NCBI GenBank assembly: GCA_964016885.1
Contig: OZ024743.1
Coordinates: 187,443,540-187,507,539 of the forward strand
Direction of reading: 5' to 3'
DNA: 64,000 bases
Source: Eledone cirrhosa
Lineage: Eukaryota > Mollusca > Cephalopoda > Octopoda > Eledonidae
The notes below the pieces were generated by a model. The model did no database searches. It was not told the DNA's origin and worked only from the letters and a program-made list of their open reading frames with translations. The position numbers and the translations under genes are program-made. Of this stretch, positions 44,440 through 55,444 are shown one piece after another (positions within the stretch are counted from its first letter, which is position 1; each line of letters opens with the position of its first letter).

Positions 44440-45475
44440 TCATCATCATCATCAGGTTTAGCGTCCGTGTTCCACGCTTGCATGGGTTTGGACGGGGGTT
44501 TTCCCACTTGAGGCAAGAGTGGTTGTCTTGCTCGCATAGGACTGTCTGGCGGGTTTTCTACAGTTGGATGCCCTTCCTAACACCAACCACATTTACAGTG
44601 TGGGGCTGGGAGGTTTTTACCGTGTTGCCTACACGGCCACATTACAGCGTGGACTGTCTGGCGGGTTTTCTACAGCTGGATGCCCTTCCTAACACCAACC
44701 ACATTTACAGTGTGGGGCTGGGAGGTTTTTACCGTGTTGCCTACACGGCCACATTTACAGCGTGGACTGTGTGTTTTTTGTCGTGACACCTACACGATCT
44801 CATTTGTTTCGGCCTGGATGTTGTGGGACCAACATAACTTTACATTGAAAGGGGCGGTGTGGAGGGACGGGGGTGTGTTTTGATAGAGGTGCCTACTGAC
44901 TGTAGTAGGTTTTTACTTTGTATTTAGGTAAGGCGGGTCTTCTCTATTACTGAGTACCGCCAAAGGTCTCGGTCCAGTGACATTGTCTTGGAGAGGTGTA
45001 AGCGTGTGAGGTCGGAATTTATCAGCTCGTCCCATGTTTTTCTGGGTCTGCCTACTCCGTGGCTACCGTCTATCTTTATTGCCCTGCACTTTGTTATACA
45101 GCTGTCGTCTTTCATGCGCATCACGTGACCGTACCAACGTAGCCTTCTCTCGAGTAAACAACATCTGATCCCTCTTATTTCTAATTTTTTCCTTAGTTCG
45201 TTTATGCTTTGCCGTTCACGTATATTACTATTGCACATCCAGCGGAGCATGCAAGCTTCGTTCCTCTCTAGTCTGCGTATATCCTCTGCACACAATGCCC
45301 AGGTCTCACTGCCATGCAGCATTGCTGTTCGTATGCAGGCATCATATAACCTGCCTTTCATTTTTAGGGAGAACCCTCTAGCGGCTAATAGTGGTATAAG
45401 CTCTCTGAACTTTTTCCATCCAGTTCTGACTCTAGCTACTGTACTTTCAGAGCACCCTCCCCCACTGCTGATTTT
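44440..45475 (-). pseudogene. RTE-type LINE 3' end, second copy
   Basis: Minus strand: GWKKFRELIPLLAARGFSL-type start, MKGRLYDACIRTAMLHGSET, WALCAEDIRRLERNEACM, NIRERQSINELRKKLEIRG, DDSCITKCRAIKIDGSHGVG, RPRKTWDELINSDL. It is about 95 percent like 36281-37190 by eye. The 3' UTR ends in (CAT)n at 44431-44455 on the plus strand. It includes a 112-bp tandem duplication (44541-44652 and 44653-44765). It is truncated at about 45475, upstream of GGGGGAGGGTGCTCTGAAAG (minus strand), so the RT domain is absent. It keeps RERQSINELRKK, lost in the other copy. Confidence 0.87.
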
Positions 45476-45561
45476 GTCATTTATATTTATTTTATTTCAT
45501 TTCACATGAAAACTTAATATATTCCCAGTTAGGGACATTAACCTTGTGTGCACACATGCCC

Positions 45562-45653
45562 ACATTCACACACACTCATACACATATGCACAATCATGCT
45601 TACATACATAAATATATACATGCATGTCTTGCTCTTACAAAACCAAATATAGA
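45562..45653 (+). repeat. 90-bp repeat F, copy 2
   Basis: Matches 43823-43915 nearly throughout. In this copy the end continues GACATGTATTCAC without a TA run. The two copies flank the LINE at 44440-45475 in the same orientation, about 1.74 kb apart. Confidence 0.8.
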
Positions 45654-45654
45654 C

Positions 45655-46490
45655 ATGTATTCACATGAGTGCTTACATTTACACAATACCAAGCTTATAA
45701 ATATATACAACAATATGTATGTCTACTTGATTGAAACGTTAACCAATTTAATTAATAGCATTAATTTAATTATGTGAGAGAATTTCCTATTAATTTGTTG
45801 TTGGTTGCTTAAACTGGTGATGTACAACATGGTCAAGGTGGACCACTAGCAGTCCATACCAAAGTTTAGTGGTCCACAGTGAGATTTATGTTCAACTGTG
45901 TTGCATATTATAATTAAAAGCAAATTTCTATTTGGTGATTGATGAAGTTTTTCATGTGAATTTTGTGGACCACCTTCTAGAAAACAATAATTCAAACAAG
46001 AATTGTAGTGGATTTGATTGTTATTTCTAGCTTATTGTGTGACCACAATGAGGTTCCTTTATTGACTAAATTTCTAAATGTTAGTCAATGAAAAAAGGGT
46101 AGACCTTTGCAAGACTTACCAATCTGGTGAGACTGATGCAGTTGTACAGTTTTGACATGTGTATGTCCAATGTCTGCAATGAATCATGGCCAGGTAAATA
46201 ATTCCAGTATTCTCAGGATTTGACATGGTCAGTTTTGTTCTAGGTGTTTACAGTGAAATGTGGATAGTTCAGACTCAACAAAGAAGGTGAGAAGAAAGAA
46301 ACGAGTGCTTTATTTGAGTGGAGGTGGAATGTAACATGCTTGTTCAAAAGAACTGTGGCTGTTATAGTAATTGTAATAGAGAATGAGAGAAGAAACATGT
46401 CTGTAAGCTCAGAAAATCCTTGTTAATCAGTTAGATGACTTCTTGTAAATACAGTCTAGATATTTGTGAGGATAGTAGTAGCACCATCAT
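45655..46490. other. No gene seen
   Basis: GC-poor unique DNA with no element recognised. 43336-43822 and 43970-44430 are similar. Confidence 0.5.
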
Positions 46491-46494
46491 AGAT

Positions 46495-46985
46495 ATCTAA
46501 TGAGTAAGTCAGGTACAGACATGGTTCACCTACTTAAAAATTTGCTTTACTCTCATGAGGTTCTGGGTTTGATGATAATGTGTGACACCCCGGCAAGTGT
46601 CTTTTACCATAACCTTAGTTTGACACAAGCTTGTGATGGAAACTACTGTATGTGTAATTTAATGGTCACATCTACTCAAATATTATATCATGCTAATTCA
46701 ACCTGAAAAGTTTGTAGGCTGACTATGAAGGATTGATGCTTGAGCTGTGAAATCTCGCATGCATTAATTTCAATTTTGCTTATTGATAACTGCATATTTC
46801 TCTCCAGAGACTATGTTAAAAAATAAACCTCATTTGATCATTCCATGAAAGTATCTTGGTCAGCCTATGAACTTTGCAGCTGACTCTTGTATGTGTTTGT
46901 GAAATACTCAGTCACTTACATGTTAATTTAATGAATAGGATAATCAGTTGATTAAACAAACAAATATTCATTGTCAAAACCTGAT
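46495..46985 (+). mobile_element. SINE family C, decayed pieces
   Basis: CATGAGGTTCTGGGTTTGAT (B-box-like) near 46555 and GTCTTTTACCATAACC are followed, after unrelated DNA, by TGTGAAATACTCAGTCACTT and AAATATTCATTGTCAAAACC near 46910-46980. It looks like one old copy with an insertion, or two pieces. Confidence 0.4.
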
Positions 46986-47628
46986 GAAAAATCTATCAAT
47001 TTAGTGTTGGGAGACATTTCAGCTTCATAGAATGATAGCAACTGATCAGAGATGGAATACCTACTGTCCGAACCTAAAGATATGATATATATTTGTGAAG
47101 CTTCCATAAAAGGTCTTAAATTCCAGATATGTCAAACCACAATTTGTCCTAGCACCATACTGCACATTCTACAATTCAGTAATTGGTTGAGTTGAGCACT
47201 GTAGCAATCAGAATATATTATTTCTATATTGCTATCTAGTCAGTCTTCTTAAAATTGAAGATGTTGGATTTGGTTGTAATGAAGTCAAACGTAGCAGTTT
47301 CATGCAATCCGTAGCTATTTTAGATGTTTAACCTCAGATAAACCCTTAACCAGGAAAATTGTGTCTAAAGGCATCTCATCTTTGTTGCAGTCATAGTGTA
47401 GGCAGTATTGCATTTATCCACTATAATCACCCATATATTCTAAACAGTAGGGCATGGTTTGAAAGAGATACAGCTATTATATATAACAGGCTAAACAGCA
47501 CCATAGAAAAGATTCATAAATATTTCATTGCAAAAATAATAAAATTATATTTTTTAAATATCTGGAAAATACAAACTGAAATTTTACATATAAAATCTTC
47601 ACAAATAGGCTTTGTGAAAAGAGTAAGT

Positions 47629-47646
47629 AGTTAAAGATGGTTATGA

Positions 47647-47728
<82 letters not shown>

Positions 47729-47771
47729 GTGTTCTTCCTAGTCAATGCAGGATTCATAACCATCTTTAACT
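47629..47771. repeat. TA tract enclosed by an inverted repeat
   Basis: TAGTTAAAGATGGTTATGAA (47629-47648) and TTCATAACCATCTTTAACTA (47750-47769) flank a TA run of about 80 bp (47650-47726). The whole forms one long hairpin with TA-rich interior. Confidence 0.8.
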
Positions 47772-47879
47772 ATATATATATATATACATATATGTGTGCA
47801 AAATCTAAATGGAAACAAAAATGCAAGCAGCGCAATGCAATGAAGAAATATATTAGTGTAATGTCTGATGTAGTAGGAA

Positions 47880-47925
47880 AAGCATCTTTATGTTTCAGAC
47901 ACTAGTCCTTCATCAGGAGATAGAA
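47880..47925 (-). ncRNA. Degenerate hammerhead-like motif
   Basis: Minus strand: CCTGATGAAGGACTAGTGTC then TGAAACATAAAGATGC. The core CTGATGA, a 4-bp stem II (GGAC/GTCT) and GAAA are all present, and a CAT/ATG stem III can form. But C replaces U before the cleavage position and no stem I is evident. Related, more decayed sequences are at 49101-49128 and 58111-58146. Confidence 0.4.
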
Positions 47926-48024
47926 TGAGAAATAAAAGAATAAATACAAAAACAGAGAGCGAAAAGAAACAGAAAAAGCTTTTTGAAATGAAGCATGTGT
48001 GTATTCAGTCAGCCATTTCATGAG

Positions 48025-48059
<35 letters not shown>

Positions 48060-48191
48060 AGAGGTTATATTTAATTTGTTGGGATACAACAAGCAAAATA
48101 TTTTTATAACTGATATAAAGCACTCAACAAATTATTGGAGTAAATATACAATATATTAACAAATGGAAACTATATTTATAAAACCATATTT

Positions 48192-48255
48192 ATTTCATTA
48201 TACATATTTCAAGGGCCACCAAGGCAAACTATGGTGTGCTTTCATCAGATAAAAT
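48192..48255 (-). ncRNA. Hammerhead ribozyme-like motif, left arm of element B
   Basis: Minus strand: stem I ATTTTAT, CTGATGA, stem II AAGCACACCA pairing with TGGTGGCCCTT (one bulge), GAAA, stem III TATGTA closed by A-U, UA, stem I ATGAAAT (7 bp with one G-U). The predicted cleavage is after the A complementary to 48199. Confidence 0.62.
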
Positions 48256-48330
48256 ATAATATATGTTAGTTTTATAAATAAATATTTTCAGGGTATGTCA
48301 ATATTTATTTATAAAACTAACCTATATTAT

Positions 48331-48394
48331 ATTTTATCTGATGAAAGCGCACCATAGTTTGCCTTGGTGGCCCTTGAAATATGTATAATGAAAT
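48331..48394 (+). ncRNA. Hammerhead ribozyme-like motif, right arm of element B
   Basis: ATTTTAT (48331-48337), CTGATGA (48338-48344), stem II AAGCGCACCA / TGGTGGCCCTT, GAAA (48376-48379), stem III ATATGTAT (AUA/UAU), UA (48386-48387), ATGAAAT (48388-48394). It differs from the left arm by one base in stem II (AAGCGC for AAGCAC), outside the conserved core. Confidence 0.62.
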
Positions 48395-48433
48395 AAATAT
48401 GGTTTTATAAATATAGTTTCCATTTGTTAATAT

Positions 48434-48436
<3 letters not shown>

Positions 48437-48530
<94 letters not shown>
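48437..48530. repeat. (TA)n(TAG)n compound microsatellite
   Basis: About 50 bp of TA followed by about fourteen TAG units. Confidence 0.95.
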
Positions 48531-48589
48531 GTTGATAAAAATATCCAAGGTATAGAGCAGCTCAAGTCCATAGGGCGAGTTTAAATGTA

Positions 48590-48760
48590 ATTATTAAGGT
48601 TAGCTACTACAATGGCACCATACCAAATACATATGTTTCGCTAGTCCTGAGGACCAACTTGTTCAACCTGTGTCAGACACAGGTTGAATAAGTTGGTCCT
48701 CAGGGCTAACAAAACGTATGTACCTGATATGGTGCCAGTGTAGTAACTGGCCTTATTAAT
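48590..48760. repeat. Near-perfect palindrome, almost no loop
   Basis: Arms of about 82 bp meet at about 48675 (GTTCAACCTGTGTC / GACACAGGTTGAA). Outer parts are ATTAAGG...ACTACAATGGCACCATACC and GGTGCCAGTGTAGTAACTGG. The minus strand of the left arm has AGGACTAGCGAAACATATG, reminiscent of the GGACTAGTGTCTGAAACATA part of the motif at 47880, but there is no CTGATGA. A fragment of the family is at 1008-1050. Confidence 0.8.
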
Positions 48761-48870
48761 TATACATATATATATATGTGTGTATGTGTGTTTGTGAGTG
48801 TATGTAGTTCTAGATAAAGAAGATGAACATAGAGATACAATAATACAAAACATTATTAGTTTCACACAAA

Positions 48871-49055
48871 GGGCGATGGATTGGCAGTATCGGTAGGGGG
48901 TCGGACGCCATGCTTTCCAGCATAGTTACGTCCCATTACGATCTGAGTTCAAATCCCGCCGAGGTTGACTTTGCCTTTCATCCTTATGGGGTCGATGAAA
49001 TAAAGTACCAGTAATGCACTGGGTAATTGCTGGCCTTGTGCCTAAAGTAGAAACA
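48871..49055 (+). mobile_element. SINE family A with 17-bp target duplication
   Basis: GGGCGATGGATTGGCAGTAT to GTAGAAACA. ATTATTAGTTTCACACA occurs at 48852-48868 and 49056-49072, overlapping the AT-rich tail. Confidence 0.9.
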
Positions 49056-49100
49056 ATTATTAGTTTCACACATTTTTGGAAAAGCAAATAGAATGTATGA

Positions 49101-49128
49101 ACGTATTGGATGTTAGTCCTTCATTTAG
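49101..49128 (-). ncRNA. Very degenerate hammerhead-like motif
   Basis: Minus strand AAATGAAGGACTAACATCCA ATACG. It corresponds to (CTG)ATGA, a GGA/TCC stem II and a mutated GAAA. Listed only because it resembles 47880-47925 and 58111-58146. Confidence 0.25.
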
Positions 49129-49323
49129 AAAGAGCACAGTTCAGAGTATGAGGAGACTGGAAGGCTGGAAAAAAGATGGGTGAGGAGAGAAAGCAAATAG
49201 TCCGGTGTGTTAGAGTTGGGGCCAAGGTTTATATATATATATATAGTTTAACATACGTATACCTTTTTAAAATGTGCAGCAAAAATTTTTCTTTACATTT
49301 TGCTTTGAAATATTTACTCTTAG

Positions 49324-49493
49324 TATCGGTAGAGAGTCAGACAACATGCTTTCCAGCATAGTTACGTCTCTTTACAGTCTGAGTTCAAATCCTGCCGAGG
49401 TTAACTTTGCCTTTCATCCTTATGGGGTCGATAAAATAAAGTACCAGTAATGTACTGGGTAATTGCTGGCCTTGTGTCAAAAGTAGAAACAAT
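49324..49493 (+). mobile_element. SINE family A, 5' truncated, with target duplication
   Basis: The first about 15 bases of the head are missing (starts TATCGGTAGAGAGTCAG), yet TATTTACTCTTAG is found on both sides (49311-49323 and 49494-49506). The truncation therefore happened during insertion, as expected for LINE-type target-primed reverse transcription. Confidence 0.87.
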
Positions 49494-49672
49494 TATTTAC
49501 TCTTAGGTGCACCACGGGTAAAAAGGTTCAACAAAATACCAAGTTTCATTCGTTAGCTATTGGTTGTGTTTTCGTTTTTTTTTGTATTTTTTTTGCATCT
49601 GCTGAAAATAGTTAATTAGCTACAAAATACATATCAGTGTCTTTTGTCTGCAGTTGTGGGTGTTTGTGTTTG

Positions 49673-49785
49673 TGAGTGTGTGTGTGTGTGTTTGCGCATG
49701 CATGTGTGTGTGTGTGTGTGCTCATGTCTGTGTGTGTGTGCGTGCGTGCTCATGTCTGTGTGTGGTGTGTGTGTGTGTGTGTGTT
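49673..49785. repeat. (TG)n-rich tract
   Basis: GTGTGTGTGTGTTTGCGCATG units, interrupted. The Cys/Val-rich peptide is an artefact. Confidence 0.85.
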
Positions 49786-50016
49786 TTGAAATTGTCTGGA
49801 TCAGATAAGACACAGATAAAAGGAAAATTGAAAGAGATACGTTCAAAGATATAGTCAGATTGTAACTCAATTTCCTTTAGACATTGTTGACCAAAACAAC
49901 AATAAGGAATTTTAAACATAAGCTAAACAAACTATGTAAAGCAAATGAAGAAGATGTGTTTGATAGAAGTGTGTATTACAGTGTAGGCAAATAGAATACT
50001 TTGTGATATTTATTAT

Positions 50017-50085
50017 GGCTCTCTGTAATCTGAGTTCAAATCCTGCTGATGTCAACTTTGCTTTCCATCGTTTTGATGTTGAGTC
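50017..50085 (+). mobile_element. SINE family A head fragment
   Basis: CTGTAATCTGAGTTCAAATC then CTGCTGATGTCAACTTTGC, covering the B box and start of body. The rest is absent or unrecognisable. Confidence 0.5.
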
Positions 50086-50089
50086 ACAA

Positions 50090-52890
50090 TGCCACCCATA
50101 CAACTTCATAAGGTGCAGGTTGAGCAGTAAAATATTGTGTATTAGTAATGAGTGGTAGCAGTAGTCTAACAATGACAGGAAATACAATGGATCATGCATT
50201 TTACTCCAATCTAAAGCAAAAACTATCCATTTTGGTTATCACCCTAGGTTTATTGCGAGTAATTATTCTTTAAAAATCTGGTAACTCATTTCTTTCATTT
50301 TCTTACTTAGCTACATGTTAGTCTCAAGGGAGCAAACCTATGATCAAAGGGGTTTTAGCTGTAACCATTCCATTTTATTTTCACCTTATAGTTCAATCTA
50401 GGATTACATTATCCATTCTGGGTGAAATTTGAAGATTTTGCTGCTCTTTGTAACAGGCTAAGCTACCTCATAGAGATTCTTTTGTCAGCTCATCTAGCTA
50501 AATAAATTGGTTTCAACTGAGAATGAAGACAGTTTTACAGATTCAAGAGGTTAGGACTGAAAGGTTAATTCCTGTTCATTAAAACACCATTACTCCAGGC
50601 GAAAATCTTTCCACCAACAAATTACAAATAGATATTGCTAGTAGCTTAGAGGAAAAAACTTCCAGAAAGATTGATTGACATATATATATATAGTGACACA
50701 TGTTTTATGTCCTACTGTGTTGCATAATGCAATTAAATATATATTTATATTTAGTAGTCTCTGAAGATTTTTTCTTAAAGAATTTTGTGAGTTACAATAT
50801 ATGGTCTGACAACAAAGGTGATGTCTAAAAAAAAGGTGATGTTCTGGTTACTCTATATCTGGCTATGTATTCTTGATAAGTCTGCATAGTCAGGGCTGAC
50901 CTTGGGTTAATCAATAATGATTTATAAAAAAACAATTGCTGCTAGATAATTAATTAGCTACCTATTTGATATAGATCTGCTTGACCAGATCTTATCAGAC
51001 GTTATCAAATACACTCAACATCAATAATCCCTGGAAGACAATTAATTGAATTTCAAAATACTTTTCTTCTCAATAAATCCACTTGAAACTACAAATATGA
51101 TATTTTAAAGTTCATCATTAACAATGCATTAACAATGCATCTCATTTTACAGAACAATAACTATATTTGGATTCAGATTTTCAGACTGTGAAAAAATTTT
51201 ATATTTTTCTTTTCTACTTCGGTAAACAAACAAACAAAAAAAGGGAACTAACCTAATTTCTGATCTGTAATTTAAAAAATATCCATTGTCTGGAATTGTT
51301 TATCAAATTAAAATCTGTACGAAACTTAACAGCTTGTCTAATTTAATAATAATGGTTGCTAACAGCCTTAAATCAAGCAAATGCGTGAAACTGTTTACAA
51401 GCACCTTCATCAAACGAAATAAAGCTAATATTTTTATTTTTATTCACCAATCTTATTTTATTTGATAATCTATAGAATTATAACTCTTTGTACATATTTT
51501 TATTCGTTTTCCTGGGAATTTAAATGAAGTGAGAAATATTTTTACTTTGTGATGTGTAAGCCACATCATATAAATATATTAGTTTCAAAAAGAATATTAC
51601 ATATATCTATATAAACTGTTGCATTTGTTTCTTTGCTGTTAAAACATAGCTAAGTTACATCTAATGATGAGGAGAGAAGTATGTTGTTATTTGATAACCA
51701 AAGTTTATTTAATCCATGTTTGCAGGAGTTAAAAAGTTCTATATTCACACATAAATCAAATGCCAGTTTCCTTTCATACATCTGTATTCACAATTCTAAC
51801 TTTAATTTAATATTATACCTATTTGATGATATACCAATTTTATGATATAACAATATATAAATGTTTCCACAATATGAATCTTTTTTGTTAATTTCTGCAA
51901 GTATAACTAAAATATTATTTTTGTAAAGAAGTGGGAAGCATTTTTATTTTGTAAAAATTACTCAAGTAAGGATAAATGAAAGAACAGAATAGAATAAACA
52001 AATTTGCTATTCAAACTGTTCAGTTAGTTGAGAATGTTATTCTATATAGAAAATGATTTGTGCATTGAATATGATGTTTGATTTGCTTACCTTTGCATAC
52101 CTTTCAAAACTATAACTTACCATGAAAATAGTATGATAATATCAAATAGGTCTTCTTACAATTAATGGTCAGTGTGCTGAATTATGAAGGAAACATCGTA
52201 GAAATAACATAGAAACGCATTTCATGTTTCAGGCGGTCATATAAATTAGATTCCTTTGATGATATCTTTTCAATTATGGTAGCGAAAATTGCTTTCAAAA
52301 GTTAGATATTGTAGATTACTGTATGAATATAGGTATGTAGTTCTAAAATTTCCAGTGTATCAGTATTTGGCTGTTTTTCTGATTTGTCTCATTTAGTATT
52401 TAGTTACAAGCAGGAGAGTTGATACACTTAATTATTCCTCATTTACAATTATGATGCTATGAGACATTGTACAAAACTATTGTTATTCCAAGTTAAGCCC
52501 TCCATAAACCACATACAGCCAAAGGTTTTAACTCCAGTTTTCATAGCAGTAAAAGCACAGGCACATGAGAATGTGAATAAAACAGCAAGCAATGACTAAA
52601 AACTGACCAGGTTGAGTGTGTGAGACGTGTAAACATATTATGGGAGAATAGAGATATACAGTGTTAAAGGGAATTATAGAAAACAGACAGTAAAGGTAGA
52701 ATGGTGTGAGAGTTTGTTGAAGGAGGCATTATAGAAAGGAAGTATTCAAAGGGTGATAGTAATAGAAGCATTAATGGTAACTACATATTATTGAGAGATA
52801 GATAGGTGGTGGGAGATTGTGATGGTTGTCTGTAAGAAGTGGCTTTGAGGAGATGAAGTGATGACTTGCAATAGAGAAGGTTGATTGTAG
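50090..52890. other. Longest repeat-poor stretch
   Basis: About 2.8 kb of AT-rich DNA with no SINE, LINE, palindrome or long microsatellite visible. Open frames are short on both strands. It is the best place in this window to look for conserved non-coding elements, but sequence alone shows none. Confidence 0.5.
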
Positions 52891-52894
52891 GATG

Positions 52895-53000
52895 TCATCA
52901 TCATCACCATTTAATGTCTAATCATCATGTTTGCATGGATTAGATCTGCTGTGAGGTACTAAGAGTTTACATCTTGCTCCATTTTATACTTGGTTACCAT
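52895..53000 (-). mobile_element. Old RTE/SINE-B tail
   Basis: CATCATCATCACCATTTAATG, CATGTTTGCATGGATTAG: decayed 3' tail. A decayed LINE region follows at 53330-53630. Confidence 0.45.
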
Positions 53001-53329
53001 CTTTGGGAAGAGATTAAATATAAACAAGACTAGAAACTGTCTTTGTTATAGGAGCATTTTGGTACAATGAATAGATGAATGAATGAGCATTGGATAGAGG
53101 ACAAAGCCAGACAGGTCCAGTGCCACCTATGGCTATATGAACAGTATGTTACAATGGATAGGGTGTAGGTAGGAGAAGATTGTGGTGATTATCAATGAGA
53201 AGAAGAAATGAAAAAGGTGAAAGAATATAATTAGTTGAAGACTTAGGAAAAACATATTGAACAAGAGACCTAACAATAACTATACCTTTCAGTCTCAACT
53301 AACAATATGTCCATGTTAATGTATATTTC

Positions 53330-53630
53330 ACCTTCCTTGCATGAGTGCATGGATCTTCTTTAATACAATGTGTCACCAATTATCAGAATTTCTTTCATTT
53401 GCTTAAGGTTAATCTTCACCATTTCTTATATTGCTTTCCTAAGTCTTCTTCTTCCACAGATTCCACACATCTTGAGTGATCTGCAGTTCTCTTTATATCC
53501 CTCATCCCCTATATTCACCACACACCTGTACCTATGAAATCATTTTTCTTGCATGCTAGATCTGATTTCTTAATACCTAGTTTTTCTCTCAGCTCATTTG
53601 TGCTTCATTGTTCATGTGTGTGTGTAAATG
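53330..53630 (-). pseudogene. Decayed RTE-type LINE C-terminal region
   Basis: On the minus strand the region near 53565-53605 reads LREKLGIKKSDL, matching ELREKLGIRGIRCCL of the LINE at 36281-38745. The plus-strand word CTTAGGTTTTTC-type order (CTCAGCTCATTTGTGCTTC, TGTTCATGTG) follows the copy at 45185-45230 (TTAGTTCGTTTATGCTTTGC, CGTTCACGTA). It is decayed beyond frame reconstruction. Confidence 0.5.
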
Positions 53631-53925
53631 TAATTATAAAAATAAAATTAAAAAAATTTTGAAGCAATAGAAATGCTAATTATATTTATTGTTGCTATAG
53701 TGACCGAACTAAATATAACAGAGGTTTCTCTGTTTTTGCACTACTTAACTCTTTGGAGTCTTGTAGTAGCTTCACTTAGCTATATCATTTTCTCTTTTCT
53801 CATCTACATCTCTCATTCTCTTTCTCCATCTCTCCCTCACTCTCATCAATCTTTCTTTCTCACTCTCTTTATTTCTCTCTTTATCTTCTTTCTCTCAAAT
53901 TATCAGGCACAATAATAAGCATGTA

Positions 53926-53926
<1 letters not shown>

Positions 53927-53999
<73 letters not shown>

Positions 54000-54000
54000 A
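53927..54000. repeat. (CTA)n microsatellite
   Basis: About 24 perfect ACT/CTA units. Confidence 0.97.
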
Positions 54001-54189
54001 GTGCTAACAAAGGAACTTCTATGGGGTCAATTAACCTAGTAGAAAGAGTAGGCAAATAACTCTTAAACTACACTTAACAAAAACTGAATATTTGATTTTA
54101 TAGTTTTACACACCCTCTGCAGTGACATGAATAACTTTTCCTACACACTCAGTCAGTCTCTATTCTTGTGTATGTCTGTATATATATAT

Positions 54190-54575
54190 ATACGTCATCA
54201 TCATCATTGATTAACGTCTATCTTCCATGCTAGCATGGGTTAAATGGGTTTGTTCCATTTACCCCATGCTAGCATGGGTTAAATGGGTTTGTTCCATTTA
54301 GAGGAAAGTTGGGTTGGGTGACCGTGTCTTGTTCATATAGGAGCGTTTCTGGCTGGTTTTCTACGGCTGGATGCCCTTCCTAACGCCAACCACATTGACA
54401 ATGTGTGCTGAGTACATTTTGCTGTGTCTTTACATGTCCACTTTACAGTGTGGGCAGGGTACTTTTTGCTGTGTTTTTACATGTCCACTTTACAGTGTGG
54501 GCTGGTTTTCTATGGCTGGATGCCCTTTCTAACACCAACCACATTGACAGTGTGTGTTGAGTGCTTTTTGCACAC
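54190..54575 (-). mobile_element. RTE/SINE-B tail unit with internal duplications
   Basis: CATCATCATCATTGATTAACG at left, then CATGCTAGCATGGGTTAAAT and GGGTTTGTTCCATTTA twice in tandem (about 54227-54262 and 54264-54300). The block CTTTACATGTCCACTTTACA GTGTGGGC is repeated (about 54429 and 54475), and GGCTGGATGCCCTT-CTAACACCAACCACATTGACA also occurs twice (54366, 54514). The tail unit has grown by at least two tandem duplications. Confidence 0.72.
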
Positions 54576-55303
54576 CCACATATATATATATATGTGAGTG
54601 TGTGTGTGTGTGTGTGTTGGGGCAGCTAGTACTTGTGCATGCTGTAAATTTCAAGCCTAGAGTAATGTTTCGTAGGTTGTTCATATGCACCTTTTTTGTT
54701 CTATTATGTAGGAAATCTTATAGAGGTCTGCCAGGTGAATTTCACCAAAAACTTGAACTGACATGGTGTTGTTATGAGGTATGTCTTCCAGGTCTTGACA
54801 TTTGATCACAAGCAAGTGACACCTTAACGTGTGTCATGAGCTTCTCATAAAAGGTAATGATAAAATTAAAGCTGAAGGGGTGCTACTACAAGTCAGAACA
54901 GGAAATTTAAATAGGAACTTTTCAGTGCTTTTAAAACACAGAGGATGCATTGGGATTGTTGTGTGCATTCCTAAGGGAATTATTTCAAATAGGAATGGTG
55001 CTCAAATACAAATAATACATGAAATATATTATTTACCAGAGAAATAGTATACATTTTTTAGTCTTTTTCCATGAACTTTCTGGTACTACTTTCTACACAC
55101 ACCCATACACACACATACACACATGCACATATATACACAACTGCGTGGATCTAGTTTAGAAAAAGTATTTTGTATCTGTATGTCATAAGCAGTAACTAAA
55201 AGGGCTAGTGTCAGGGAGGGTAACTGGCTCTACAATATTGCCTCAATACTCAAAGCATCATGCCCAACCTTTGCCAGCATGAAAAAGTCAATGTAAGAAT
55301 AAT

Positions 55304-55410
55304 TGTTTCTACTTTTGGCACAAGGCCAGCAATTACCCAGTACATTACTGGGACTTTATTTTATCGACCCCGTATGGATGAAAGGCAAAGTTAACCTCGG
55401 TGGGATTTGA
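55304..55410 (-). mobile_element. SINE family A, 5' truncated, with 18-bp target duplication
   Basis: Contains tail and body to GGTGGGATTTGA (B box edge) and lacks the tRNA head. AGTCAATGTAAGAATAAT flanks both sides (55286-55303, 55411-55428). This is clear evidence for truncation during insertion. Confidence 0.9.
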
Positions 55411-55444
55411 AGTCAATGTAAGAATAATGATATATATATATATA

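Larger units (their letters stand above)
48144..48442. mobile_element. Palindromic element B carrying two hammerhead motifs
   Basis: Arms of about 145 bp, nearly identical (ACAATATATTAACAAATGG opposite CCATTTGTTAATATATTGT, ACCAAGGCAAACTATGGTG opposite CACCATAGTTTGCCTTGGT), around a loop of about 12 bases. Each arm has a full hammerhead core. The right edge merges into (TA)n (48437-48486), itself followed by (TAG)n (48487-48530). Confidence 0.87.
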
